Below, one piece after another: positions 8,447-16,530 of a stretch of DNA of 64,000 nt. The stretch's first letter is position 1. Every line of letters starts with the position of its first letter. Origin of the DNA: Cognaticolwellia mytili. GTDB taxonomy: Bacteria; Pseudomonadota; Gammaproteobacteria; Enterobacterales; Alteromonadaceae. The stretch covers positions 47,054-111,053 of the forward strand of contig NZ_NBOF01000008.1 of NCBI RefSeq assembly GCF_002104475.1, given 5' to 3'. The translations under genes were made by a program, and so were the position numbers. The notes beneath the pieces were generated by a model, which did no database searches, was not told the origin of the DNA, and saw nothing but the letters and a program-made list of their open reading frames with translations.

Positions 8447-9601
8447 TTAGTTTTTATTACCTGCACTTTTTGGCCAGATAATGGTAAAAACAGCACCGCC
8501 TCCTTGTTGATCTTCAATAACAATACTTCCAGCATATAGCGCTAATGTCTTTTTCACTATGGCTAAGCCTAGCCCGCTACTTTCTAATTCGTCTTTAGGT
8601 TTTAATGTTTGAAAAGGCTGAAAAATTTTATCTTTAAACTCAGGGGGAATGCCAGGGCCATCATCGGAAACTAGTAATTGATAATGATCTGTATGCGATA
8701 AGCAATTAATTTTAATAATGCCTGAGCCTTTATGATGGTGCTTAATTGCATTAGAGATTAAATGCTGTAGGACGATCATCAATGGCGGCTTAGGAAGTTC
8801 TATATCACTACCACTAACTTGAACGTCAAAATGATGGCTGTTATCTAATAACTCACAGCATTCAGAAATAATTGTTTTCAAACCGATGTGTTCAGGACTA
8901 GTGTCACAGCGGCTTATTCTCGCGTAGCTTGCTAAACCTTTTAATAAACGATGCATCCTTTCAATGCTATTTTTTATCATTTTAAAATACTTCGGGTTAT
9001 CGCGAGTAATGCCTTGTTCAGCGTCTTCTTCAATCCAAGAAACCAAGTTTTTTATGGCATTTAATGGTGATGCTAAGTCGTGTGATGCGATATAAGTAAA
9101 TTCATCTAGGTCTTTATTGAGCGTTTGGCGAAGTTGAGTAAGTTCACTTAATAGCTGTTCTTTTCTTAAAACTTCGACATGCAAAACGATATCTCTAGCT
9201 AATAACTTAAGCATTATGTTCTGATGACTGTCTAGACGTTTGGGCTTGATATCGAAAAGGCATATCGCGCCGACAACACAGCCATCATTGGTGATCAGAG
9301 GAATGCCAATAAGGTGCCTTACAGCCTTATTTGCTAGTAGAATGTTTTGTTGGCTGAAGCGTTCATCTTGTTGTAGGTCATGTACTTCAACTAAGCTCTT
9401 CTGAGCAATAACAAAATCAGATACTAAAGCAATGCTTTCATCGTTGCCCTTGTCCTTGTTTGGCTGATACTTACTCCATTTATGTGTTAAGAAATCAAGG
9501 TGTATATAGCAAAGAGAACTTTCACACGAGGCCATTACAACCGCTATAAACTCTTCAAATACTCCGTCAAAATTATTATCGTTCCATTGATTTTTTTTCA
9601 T
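8447..9601 (-). CDS. GAF-domain histidine kinase
   Basis: A 384-residue soluble kinase. The N-terminal half (about 15-150) is a GAF domain with the familiar end HLIGIPLITNDGCVVGAICL, a coiled coil follows (about 150-175), then HisKA with the His in YIASHDLASPLNAIK and a HATPase_c domain (HLISNAIKHHHK, DDGPGIP, SSGLGLAIV). It is the first gene of the minus-strand signalling cluster. The next gene, 45 bp downstream, carries a receiver on a GGDEF-EAL protein, the natural phosphorylation target. A perfect FNR-type box lies about 100 bp upstream of the start, so the promoter may respond to oxygen. What the GAF domain binds is unknown. Confidence 0.93.
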   Translation of the reverse strand: MKKNQWNDNNFDGVFEEFIAVVMASCESSLCYIHLDFLTHKWSKYQPNKDKGNDESIALVSDFVIAQKSLVEVHDLQQDERFSQQNILLANKAVRHLIGIPLITNDGCVVGAICLFDIKPKRLDSHQNIMLKLLARDIVLHVEVLRKEQLLSELTQLRQTLNKDLDEFTYIASHDLASPLNAIKNLVSWIEEDAEQGITRDNPKYFKMIKNSIERMHRLLKGLASYARISRCDTSPEHIGLKTIISECCELLDNSHHFDVQVSGSDIELPKPPLMIVLQHLISNAIKHHHKGSGIIKINCLSHTDHYQLLVSDDGPGIPPEFKDKIFQPFQTLKPKDELESSGLGLAIVKKTLALYAGSIVIEDQQGGGAVFTIIWPKSAGNKN

Positions 9602-9691
9602 ACTGTTTTATTTGATCTACTGCCATTTGATATCGTTAATTTACCCTGAAGAATGAGTATGGCAGTAAAATCGAGATTATTCCGTCTTTTT

Positions 9692-9705
9692 TTGATTCAA
9701 ATCAA
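9692..9705 (-). promoter_or_regulatory. FNR-type binding site upstream of the signalling cluster
   Basis: TTGATTCAAATCAA is an exact match to the FNR consensus TTGAT-N4-ATCAA. It lies 91 bp upstream of the GAF kinase start. A weak minus-strand -10 (TTTACT, 9669-9664) would put the site near -41.5, the class II activator position. Such sites bind FNR/EtrA-type oxygen regulators; actual use is inferred. Confidence 0.65.
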
Positions 9706-9795
9706 GCGATTGTTTTTTGACTTGTGGTTGCGCGCTCGTGAAAAGGAAAGTGAGGCGCTTTCATAGCAATAATTACTCGTTTATTTTAGGTTAAT

Positions 9796-10740
9796 TTAAA
9801 CAAAACGTGCTTTAAAGGCACTTGGACTTAGCCCTATCACTTTAATAAAAACCTTACGAAAACTGTTTACGTCGTCATAACCAACACTCGCAGATATTTG
9901 TTCAAAGCTTTGTTTGCTGGCTTCTAATAATTCACAAGCTTTTTGTACGCGCACTCGTTGAATATACTGCATAGGCTTTAATGAAGTTGCATGGGTGAAA
10001 TGTCGTAGCAAAGTTCGCTCACTCATAAAAGCAATTTTTGCTAACTCACCAACACTTATTGGCTGATGAAAGTTAGCTTGTATATGATGTTGAGCGTTCA
10101 CAATTGCTTTATCGCCATGATTAAAAAACGGTGTAAAACTGCCATAGTAACGCTGCTCACGTTTACCCGTATCAACAAGTAATAATTTACCTAAGCTACG
10201 CATAATGTGCGGCTTCATGCATTGTGCAACTATTTCTAAACCTAAATCTAACCATGACATAAGGCCGCCAGCACAAATAATATCGCCATCATTAATCAAT
10301 AAACTTTCAATGTTTAGCTTAACTTGTGGAAAGGTTGTACTAAATTTTTCAGCAAGCTGCCAGTGTGTTGTTGCGGTGCGGTTATCCAATAAACCGGTAT
10401 GTGCCAAGGTAAAAGCGCTAGCGCAGGCAGAACACAATATTGCACCCGATTGGTGTGCATTTTTCAATAGTAAAATTAATTCTTCAGGCGGTTGTTGAAA
10501 GTAGTCTTCATTAGAATTTGGCGGTAAAATAATAAGATCAAATTGCTGTTGATTATTAATGTCTGGGTCGGTGAGTATTTGCTTTTGTTGGATTGTATTG
10601 ACGACAAAGGCACTATCAAATAACTGTGCTTTAGCTATTTTATTCGCCATGGTAAATAGCTCGGCTAATCCATGTACGGCACTTTGCAAGGCTTGTGGGT
10701 AGTCAATTAGGGCAATGTTAATTTTATTTGTCATTTTCAA
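9796..10740 (-). CDS. GlxA-type AraC family transcriptional regulator (DJ-1/PfpI-like N domain)
   Basis: A 314-residue regulator. The N-terminal part (about 1-180) is a DJ-1/PfpI-like domain, with the nucleophile-elbow Cys in AILCSACASAF and then LLDNRTATTHW. The C-terminal part (about 215-314) holds two helix-turn-helix motifs of the AraC/XylS family (VGELAKIAFMSERTLLRHF and FEQISASVGYDDVNSFRKVF). This architecture is shared with GlxA/FtrA regulators. It is divergently transcribed from a SnoaL-like gene with about 100 bp between the starts, which is a typical regulator-target arrangement. The inducer is unknown. Confidence 0.9.
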   Translation of the reverse strand: MKMTNKINIALIDYPQALQSAVHGLAELFTMANKIAKAQLFDSAFVVNTIQQKQILTDPDINNQQQFDLIILPPNSNEDYFQQPPEELILLLKNAHQSGAILCSACASAFTLAHTGLLDNRTATTHWQLAEKFSTTFPQVKLNIESLLINDGDIICAGGLMSWLDLGLEIVAQCMKPHIMRSLGKLLLVDTGKREQRYYGSFTPFFNHGDKAIVNAQHHIQANFHQPISVGELAKIAFMSERTLLRHFTHATSLKPMQYIQRVRVQKACELLEASKQSFEQISASVGYDDVNSFRKVFIKVIGLSPSAFKARFV

Positions 10741-10750
10741 ACCGTTTTGT

Positions 10751-10799
10751 GTCAGTTACGCCATATGTCTAAGGCTTGGAAGTTTTGCATAATACTGAC
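10751..10799. promoter_or_regulatory. Spaced inverted repeat between regulator and SnoaL gene
   Basis: GTCAGT (10751-10756) and ACTGAC (10794-10799) form an inverted pair across the divergent promoter region. This could be an operator for the AraC-type regulator, but six-base arms 37 bp apart may also be chance. Confidence 0.25.
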
Positions 10800-10842
10800 C
10801 ATTAACCAAGCAATAAGCTAATCCATAAAATAGGAATTAAAG

Positions 10843-11247
10843 ATGACTAGTCAACAAACAGAGAAAAACCAAATATCAGAACAAACTAAAGGTTTAGTAT
10901 TAAAGGCTGTTAACGAAGCAAGTAGTAAGTGGAAAGCGGCCTTTAATAGTGGTGATTACGCAGGTTGTGCTGCGCAATATGAAACTGACGCTGTGATGAA
11001 TGCGATGCCGTTTGGCCAATTTAAAGGCCGAGAAGCTATTCAGATATTTTGGCAACAGTTAGTCGCTGATGGTTTTAGTGATGTTGATTATGTCGAACCT
11101 ACTATTGAGGTTATTAGCGCGACAAGCGCAGTATTGCGTTCTGGCTGGAAAATGAATAAGGCTGCAGGTGTTATCACCAATGAACTATGGGTTATTCAAA
11201 GTGATGGCAGTGCTAAATTACGTGAAGATGATTTTGAAGCGCAGTAA
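10843..11247 (+). CDS. SnoaL/NTF2-like small protein (YybH type)
   Basis: A 134-residue protein with the cone-shaped NTF2/SnoaL fold pattern: an N-terminal helix with KWKAAFNSGDYAGCAAQYETDAVMN, then PFGQFKGREAIQIFWQQLVADGFSDV, then strands ending in ELWVIQSDGSAKLREDDFEAQ. Members of this broad family are isomerases, hydrolases or ligand-binding proteins, and the sequence does not decide between them. There is no signal peptide. AGGAAT lies before the ATG. The gene is divergent from the GlxA-type regulator, which probably controls it. Confidence 0.8.
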   Translation: MTSQQTEKNQISEQTKGLVLKAVNEASSKWKAAFNSGDYAGCAAQYETDAVMNAMPFGQFKGREAIQIFWQQLVADGFSDVDYVEPTIEVISATSAVLRSGWKMNKAAGVITNELWVIQSDGSAKLREDDFEAQ

Positions 11248-11605
11248 GTGTTCATAGCGGCATTTTTTTAAGCAAGAAAAATTAGCAGAGCCCTTAGCTC
11301 AAGGGCTTACTTGTTATTACCGCCAGCTCATTGTTTTCCAAACGAAAAACCACTCTGAGTAAAAACTAGAAAACAAGTTACTGCACTTCTAAAGACTCAA
11401 TATCTAAAATAATTTAGTCAAATTTTTTGTTAGCTATTACTGATGCCTCTCAGTAATAGCTAAACTCGGCTGTAATTTCACTTTTTAGTTTCTAAAATAT
11501 TGAAACTATGTGATATTAAGGCCGATTAAATGAAAGGTATAAGGCGAATGTTACTGAACATGTCGCCATAATAAATAGTTAGCTAACAAGGAGTATTATT
11601 CAGTT
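11248..11605. other. Intergenic region with two hairpins
   Basis: This 358-bp gap holds a 7-bp-arm hairpin (AGCCCTT/AAGGGCT, 11289-11307), a possible weak terminator for the SnoaL gene, and a perfect 14-bp-arm inverted repeat at 11430-11463. I see no open reading frame with a start signal. Confidence 0.5.
11430..11463. repeat. Perfect 14-bp inverted repeat
   Basis: The left arm TTAGCTATTACTGA (11430-11443) pairs perfectly with 11450-11463 around a 6-base loop. Neither strand has a run of T directly after the stem, so it is not a standard intrinsic terminator. Confidence 0.85.
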
Positions 11606-12055
11606 ATGGCAATTAGCCTGAGAGACGTTACTAAAGATAATTGGGAAGATATTATCTTATTAGAAATCACAAAAGAACAAGAAGACTTCGTCGCATTAAA
11701 TGCAGAGTCAATCGCAGGCTCTAAGTTTAATGACCACTATGTTAATCGTGCAGTTTACTTCAATGAAGATCCCGTGGGTTTTATCCAGTACTTTCCTAAC
11801 TACGAAAATGAAAAGCCGAATGAAATTTATATTGACCAATTTATGATCGATGTACCGCATCAAGGGAAAGGTTATGGTACGAAAGCAATTAAGTTAGCGC
11901 TTGATGAAATCAAGCTAAGAGAAGACTGTAAAGCTATTTCAATATGCTACGTTGAAGGACATGATGTAATGAAGGTTTTTTTTGAGCGCTTTAATTTTAG
12001 TGTTGTTGAACAAGATGAGTTTGATGAAACTATCATGGTGCTAAATGTTGCCTAG
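11606..12055 (+). CDS. GNAT family N-acetyltransferase
   Basis: A 149-residue acetyltransferase of the GNAT fold. The acetyl-CoA-binding motif A is clear (IDVPHQGKGYGTKAIKLAL, fitting Q/RxxGxG/A), preceded by the strand EIYIDQFMI. The C-terminal part (VMKVFFERFNFSVVEQDEFDETIMVL) matches motif B. It resembles the diamine/polyamine and aminoglycoside-type members of Acetyltransf_1, but the substrate is not predictable. AAGGAG lies about ten bases before the ATG. It stands alone, without operon partners. Confidence 0.88.
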   Translation: MAISLRDVTKDNWEDIILLEITKEQEDFVALNAESIAGSKFNDHYVNRAVYFNEDPVGFIQYFPNYENEKPNEIYIDQFMIDVPHQGKGYGTKAIKLALDEIKLREDCKAISICYVEGHDVMKVFFERFNFSVVEQDEFDETIMVLNVA

Positions 12056-12106
12056 TAAGGCTTTTAAGTCAAGCTAATAACAACTGACTAAGTTTCCTGT
12101 CGTTTT

Positions 12107-12175
12107 ATACTTCAAGTAATTATTTCTCTGCACTTAAGTGAAGCGTTACGCTTTTCTTAACTTGAATCGAAGTAT
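12107..12175. repeat. Imperfect long inverted repeat with internal hairpin
   Basis: ATACTTCAAGT (12107-12117) faces ACTTGAATCGAAGTAT (12160-12175), which pairs imperfectly with a 4-base interruption. Inside lies a small AAGCG-TTA-CGCTT hairpin (12141-12153). It could be a terminator for the acetyltransferase gene or a degenerate dispersed repeat. Confidence 0.4.
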
Positions 12176-12285
12176 GAACTACAGCGGACTATTGTATTCA
12201 TTGCACTTTTTATGATTTTTTGTGGTTATAAAAATGATGGCGAGTATGTAAAACATGGACATGGATAAACAGGGATAATTATTAG

Positions 12286-13131
12286 ATGAAAAAAAAGCTT
12301 TTTGCAGTAACGCTTGCTGCACTTTTTACTGCTAACGTTCAAGCAGATACCGTAGGTTTATATTTTGGCGGTCAAATTTGGCAAAGTGAAGCAAGTGGTG
12401 TTTTTGGTGAAAAAAATACGCTAACTGACTTTGATTTAAAAAAAGAACAGCAAAGTAACTACTTTATTGCCGTTGAACATCCTTTTCCTTTGCTGCCTAA
12501 TGTACGCATTTCAAGTAGCACGCTTGATACCACAGGTAAAACTAATTTAACGCAAAAATCTAGCTTCGACAATGAAATCGCTCATGTGAATGTTGACGTT
12601 ACTACTGATATTGATGCCATTTTTGACGTCAATTATATTGATTACACTTTATATTATGAATTATTTGATAACGGCTTCTTTGCGATTGATTTGGGTTTAA
12701 CCGCTAGAGATTTTGGAGGTGCTGTCGCTGTAACGGAAACAAAAAATATTATTACTACCAGTAGAGAACTTATTTGGGATGGAGAAGAGCACGATGAACA
12801 TGATTATCATAATGTTGCAGAAACAACAAATACTGTAACTACGCGTGAAATAAAGACCAACGAAATTGAGCCCATGTTATATGTTGCCACTAATATTAGC
12901 TTGCCGTTAACAGGCTTAAGTTTATTTGCCCAAGGCGATTTATTAATAGAAGAACGTTCACTTTATGACTATCAAGTTGGCTTAAGTTACGACCTAGTTG
13001 ATAGCTGGATAATGGATTTTAACCTGACCTTAGGGTATCGGGCCGAAAAAATGGAATTTGAAAATTCAGACAATTTATATACAGATCTTGAATTTAAAGG
13101 GGCTTTTGTTGGTGTGATTGTGCACTTGTAA
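12286..13131 (+). CDS. TIGR04219-type outer-membrane beta-barrel protein
   Basis: A 281-residue outer-membrane protein. A Sec signal peptide ends at ANVQA-DTVG, followed by the family opening VGLYFGGQIWQSEASGVFG. Later segments repeat amphipathic strands, for example NYIDYTLYYELFDNGFFAID and LYDYQVGLSYDL. The last strand ends GVIVHL, so the terminal residue is Leu instead of the aromatic residue usual for barrel insertion. A second copy of the family lies at 21051-21818 and ends in Phe. Compared with that copy this protein has an extra charged loop (TSRELIWDGEEHDEHDYH). The function of the family is unknown. The gene is monocistronic. Confidence 0.88.
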   Translation: MKKKLFAVTLAALFTANVQADTVGLYFGGQIWQSEASGVFGEKNTLTDFDLKKEQQSNYFIAVEHPFPLLPNVRISSSTLDTTGKTNLTQKSSFDNEIAHVNVDVTTDIDAIFDVNYIDYTLYYELFDNGFFAIDLGLTARDFGGAVAVTETKNIITTSRELIWDGEEHDEHDYHNVAETTNTVTTREIKTNEIEPMLYVATNISLPLTGLSLFAQGDLLIEERSLYDYQVGLSYDLVDSWIMDFNLTLGYRAEKMEFENSDNLYTDLEFKGAFVGVIVHL

Positions 13132-13469
13132 TTGTTGGCTAGGTTACGCTGTGCTTCATACATTTCAGTCAATTATTATGTAGTGGTCAACTAATTTTGG
13201 CCGCGAATTTGTATTCAAGCCATTAAAGTTCTTATTCTCCATTATGATGCTGTGGCTTAATGTTGCTAGATGCTAGCATTCTTAATGATAATCAAGAGTA
13301 AAAATATCTCATATTTCACTTTGATACTTGCCTTTAAAATTTGGCATAGCTGTTTTTGCAACAAGTTTTACTTTCTCAGTGTATAATCGCGTTGTTTTTA
13401 TGATGAGTGCCGTCATTATCATTTATATCGCATTAAACGTTTTTAAAGTACATTGAACAAGGTAATAAA
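13132..13469. other. Intergenic region before dusA
   Basis: A 338-bp gap with no credible gene. The stretch at 13179-13202 begins TGTAGTGGTCAACTAATTTT, which resembles the terminal repeats of some IS3-family elements as I remember them. No transposase remains. The rest is AT-rich leader of dusA. Confidence 0.4.
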
Positions 13470-14495
13470 GTGTTAAATCCCATTAAGCCATTAAACTCAA
13501 CAAATTCAACAAGTCACCGTCTTTCCATAGCACCTATGCTTGATTGGACTGATCGTCATTGTCGTTATTTTTATCGTGTAATGTCGAAGCACACTGTGTT
13601 GTATACCGAAATGGTGACAACAGGGGCTATTCTATTTGGTAAAGGTAATTACCTTGAATATAACCAGCAAGAACATCCAGTAGTTTTACAGTTGGGTGGT
13701 AGCGATGTAAAAGCGATGACTGAGTGTGCAAAAATTGCTGAGCAACAAGGTTATGACGAAATTAACATTAATGTTGGTTGTCCGTCTGACCGTGTGCAAA
13801 ATGGTATGTTTGGCGCTTGTTTGATGGCTGAACCGCAACTAGTCGCTGATTGTGTATTGAGTATGCAAAACGCCACTAGTATTCCTACTACGGTTAAGTC
13901 GCGTATTGGTATTGATGATTTAGACAGTTATGAGTTTTTACATAAGTTTATGACTACGGTAAGCGCTGCAGGCTGTCAGCATTTTATTATTCATGCGCGC
14001 AAGGCGTGGTTAAGTGGTTTAAGCCCTAAGCAAAACCGAGATATTCCGCCGTTGGACTATCAACGTGTTTATCAAATTAAGCAAGATTTCCCCGAAACAG
14101 AAATTTCGATCAATGGCGGTATAAAAAGCTTTGTTGAAGCAAATGAACATATGCAGCACATTGATGGCGTGATGATCGGCCGAGAGGTTTACCAGAACCC
14201 ATATATGCTAGTAGAAGCTGATAATGCTATTTGGCAAACGAATGAGTCGGTTAAATCACGACAAGCGGTGATTAATGAGATGGTGCCATATATTGACTAT
14301 CACGTTGCTAATGGTGGTCGTGCATGGCATGTCATAAGGCACATGCTAGGTTTATGTAATGGCTTAGCGGGTGCAAAGCAGTTCCGTCGTTTTTTAAGCG
14401 AAAACTGTAGCGGCCAAGCAGTGTCAGGCGATATTTTGCAACAAGCCTTTGCAAGAGTAATACAGCTAAACCCCGACTTAAACTTAGCCGTGTAA
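13470..14495 (+). CDS. dusA: tRNA-dihydrouridine(20/20a) synthase DusA
   Basis: A 341-residue FMN enzyme that reduces U20/U20a in the tRNA D-loop using NADPH. Seen directly: the N-terminal SIAPMLDWTDRHCRYFYR, the catalytic loop NVGCPSDRVQNGMFGACLM with the active-site Cys in FGACLM, FMN-phosphate residues around SINGGIKS and DGVMIGREVYQNPY, and the C-terminal helical domain (RAWHVIRHMLGLCNGLAGAK). The length fits the DusA subgroup. The start is a GTG preceded by AAGG, which places the SIAPML motif at the usual distance. Confidence 0.96.
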   Translation: MLNPIKPLNSTNSTSHRLSIAPMLDWTDRHCRYFYRVMSKHTVLYTEMVTTGAILFGKGNYLEYNQQEHPVVLQLGGSDVKAMTECAKIAEQQGYDEININVGCPSDRVQNGMFGACLMAEPQLVADCVLSMQNATSIPTTVKSRIGIDDLDSYEFLHKFMTTVSAAGCQHFIIHARKAWLSGLSPKQNRDIPPLDYQRVYQIKQDFPETEISINGGIKSFVEANEHMQHIDGVMIGREVYQNPYMLVEADNAIWQTNESVKSRQAVINEMVPYIDYHVANGGRAWHVIRHMLGLCNGLAGAKQFRRFLSENCSGQAVSGDILQQAFARVIQLNPDLNLAV

Positions 14496-14585
14496 TTTAC
14501 GCGTGTAATTTTTTCGCATAGCTTAACCAAAGTTTTTTCATTTGTTGCACCTGTAAGTTAGCGCCGGTGTGCGAGATTATAAAAA

Positions 14586-14620
14586 TCCCGATATCGGTAA
14601 ATGACTTCTCGATTTCGGGA
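14586..14620. terminator. Hairpin after dusA
   Basis: TCCCGATATCGG (14586-14597) pairs with 14609-14620 apart from one or two mismatches. The five A bases just left of the stem would be a U-run only for minus-strand transcription, so it fits a bidirectional or minus-strand terminator better than a dusA terminator. Confidence 0.35.
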
Positions 14621-14763
14621 CATTATTAGCATTAATGCTATTTTCTTCACTGTTCGCCTTTAAGTTCACTATAAGTTAGTTAATTTAACCACATCGCTTA
14701 TCTATTACGGTGTTTTTAACAAATCGCATTATTTTGTAAAAATTAAATTCACTTAAAAAACAA

Positions 14764-14782
14764 CGAACTAACAAATAGTTCG
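14764..14782. promoter_or_regulatory. Inverted repeat next to the sigma-54 promoter
   Basis: CGAACTA-ACAAA-TAGTTCG has perfect 7-bp arms. It ends five bases before the -24 element. This is too close for a normal enhancer-binding-protein site, so it may be a repressor site or chance. Confidence 0.4.
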
Positions 14783-14786
14783 ATCC

Positions 14787-14803
14787 TTGGCACAACCTTT
14801 GTA
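14787..14803 (+). promoter_or_regulatory. Sigma-54 promoter of the 39-residue membrane peptide
   Basis: TTGGCACAACCTTTGTA matches the -24/-12 consensus TGGCAC-N5-TTGCW except T for C in the -12 GC. The GG (14789-14790) and GT (14801-14802) are separated by exactly ten bases. It is almost identical to the promoter at 16442-16458, suggesting the same activator, probably PspF. Confidence 0.75.
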
Positions 14804-14875
14804 AGTGTTTATGCAACTTAACTAGTAACAAGTTATAAATTACAGCTGTTTAAACTGCTAAAAAGGAATGATGCA

Positions 14876-14995
14876 ATGCCAAGCTTAACCATGTTATTTA
14901 CCCTATTTATGTTACCCGGTGTTTGTATGTTGGCGACGTCTTTTGTTGTCGCGCGTTTAGAGCAAGGGAAAAAGTCTATATTGTCTCAAGGTTAG
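14876..14995 (+). CDS. 39-residue membrane peptide under sigma-54 control
   Basis: The frame encodes MPSLTMLFTLFMLPGVCMLA followed by TSFVVARLEQGKKSILSQG. The first 26 residues form one hydrophobic helix and the tail is positively charged, so a single-pass inner-membrane peptide is likely. AAGGA sits eight bases before the ATG, and a good sigma-54 promoter lies about 75 bp upstream. It resembles no protein I recognise. Its promoter twins with the psp operon promoter 1.6 kb downstream, so I infer a role in the phage-shock regulon, functionally comparable to PspD or PspG but not visibly homologous to them. Confidence 0.65.
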   Translation: MPSLTMLFTLFMLPGVCMLATSFVVARLEQGKKSILSQG

Positions 14996-15227
14996 TATCG
15001 CAAATTCTGATACAACCTTGGGTTTCACCAACCTACAAAGCCAATTGATAGGTTAATTGCTACTTAAGTGCTTTCGCTTTTAACTTGCTAACCCTACTAT
15101 TTTTCATTGTCAGGCTTTTTGTCTGATTTCTTGCCACTTAGGTGGAAACTTCTCAAGTGTAAACGCTGTACTTTACGATTAATCTCAGCTAATTTTGCTA
15201 GATGTTAATTAGTAAACTCCTCAGCAT

Positions 15228-16118
15228 ATGACTTATTTTCAACAGTTAATTTCTTGTACCGATTTACATGCCATTTTGGACTGTAAAGACCTTGTGGTGC
15301 TAGATGCCAGTATTCCCCCCGTAGGAAAAATGAAAGCACCTACGCATAGCTGGCCTGAGCATTGTATTGTGAAGGCTCGCCGCTTTGATCTAAACCAAGA
15401 CTTTTCTGACCTTGATAGTGACATGCCGCACACTATGCCAGGTGCTGAACATTTTGAATGTGCCGCGCAAGCCTTGGGTATTAACCAACAAAGCCAGATT
15501 GTAATTTATGATGATCTTGGATTATTTTCAGCGGCAAGAGCTTGGTATATGTTTCGAGCGATGGGGCATAAAAATGTTGCGGTATTAGATGGTGGCTTGC
15601 CCTATTGGCTGTCGTTGAATAAACCCGTAACCAGCGCCGGTGCTGATGGGAATATCGATGACCTTGCAAAAGGTAATGTTAAAAGTAATGTGAAAGGGGA
15701 CTTTGCTGCTAATGCGCAGGAGAATTACTTTTGTGATTGGCGCGAGGTTGAGCAGCAAATAGATAAGCAGCAAGAAGTCATTTTAGACGCTAGAGCTAAT
15801 GATCGTTTCCGCGGTGTTGTTGCCGAGCCGCGTGCAGGCGTGCGCAGTGGACATATTCCAAGTTCGAAAAACTTGTCTTTCGGCGAGTTATTCGATGTTT
15901 CGAATCATGGCTTGTTTAAGTCGGCAGATGAACTGACTAAAATTTTTCAACAGCTAAATACCGCAAATAAGCCGATGGTTATGAGCTGTGGCTCAGGTGT
16001 TACGGCTTGTATTTTAGCTTTGGCAGCTGATATAAGTGGTTTAGAACATGTTCGTGTTTATGACGGCTCCTGGAGTGAGTGGGGCTCATTGGCGCATACA
16101 CAAGTTGAAAAAGGCTAG
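15228..16118 (+). CDS. sseA: 3-mercaptopyruvate/thiosulfate sulfurtransferase (tandem rhodanese)
   Basis: A 296-residue protein with two rhodanese domains. The inactive N-terminal one has LVVLDASIPP and YDDLGLFSAARAWYMFRAMG; the catalytic one has VILDARANDRFRG and ends in the active loop SCGSGVTACI with the sulfur-carrying Cys. The CG(S/T)GVT loop is typical of mercaptopyruvate sulfurtransferases, and the length fits SseA. The enzyme transfers sulfur from 3-mercaptopyruvate or thiosulfate to acceptors such as cyanide or thiols. It lies between two sigma-54-controlled units; the classic E. coli psp operon also carries a rhodanese (pspE), although that one is a single domain. Confidence 0.9.
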   Translation: MTYFQQLISCTDLHAILDCKDLVVLDASIPPVGKMKAPTHSWPEHCIVKARRFDLNQDFSDLDSDMPHTMPGAEHFECAAQALGINQQSQIVIYDDLGLFSAARAWYMFRAMGHKNVAVLDGGLPYWLSLNKPVTSAGADGNIDDLAKGNVKSNVKGDFAANAQENYFCDWREVEQQIDKQQEVILDARANDRFRGVVAEPRAGVRSGHIPSSKNLSFGELFDVSNHGLFKSADELTKIFQQLNTANKPMVMSCGSGVTACILALAADISGLEHVRVYDGSWSEWGSLAHTQVEKG

Positions 16119-16530
16119 TTAAGGTTATTTAGCCACAAGTTTGTTATTCGTATTATGGCAGTTAGCGCTGCCACTTTTATTCTTGCTTTTACTCTTGCTT
16201 TTTATAGGCAATTTTTATCACTACTATTTTATTTTTACGGCTAAAATAATTCAGCTTCATTGTTGTTACCTGTCTTTCGAAAACCTCCAATTGAATAAGC
16301 AAATTTCTGTTGGTCAATTTCACTAACCAATGTGTTTATATTGACCATTTTATCGTGCGACATATTATGTCTTGAAATTCCTTGTTTCTTGTGGTTTTGT
16401 ATAAACATATAAATAACAGCGACTTAAAAAGTTTTCATCAGTTGGCACAGCACTTGTAATAGTAATATCAGAAATCAACAAGAAAGGTTAAACGTTAACT
16501 TTTCATGTTACTGACATAAGGATATCAATA
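16119..16530 (+). other. Intergenic region with psp promoter
   Basis: A 412-bp gap. Its right part carries the sigma-54 promoter of the psp operon and a short palindrome GTTAAACGTTAAC (16487-16499) in the presumed leader. A hydrophobic TTG-initiated frame at 16141-16326 lacks a ribosome-binding site and is not called. Confidence 0.5.
16442..16458 (+). promoter_or_regulatory. Sigma-54 promoter of the psp operon
   Basis: TTGGCACAGCACTTGTA has GG at 16444-16445 and GT at 16456-16457, ten bases apart, as in -24/-12 promoters. psp operons are known to use sigma-54 with the activator PspF. No pspF gene is in the window, unlike E. coli where it is divergent from pspA. Confidence 0.8.

Noticed and set aside
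16141..16326. Hydrophobic 61-codon frame upstream of the psp promoter
   Set aside because: It starts with TTG, has no ribosome-binding site, and its leucine run comes from T-rich DNA.
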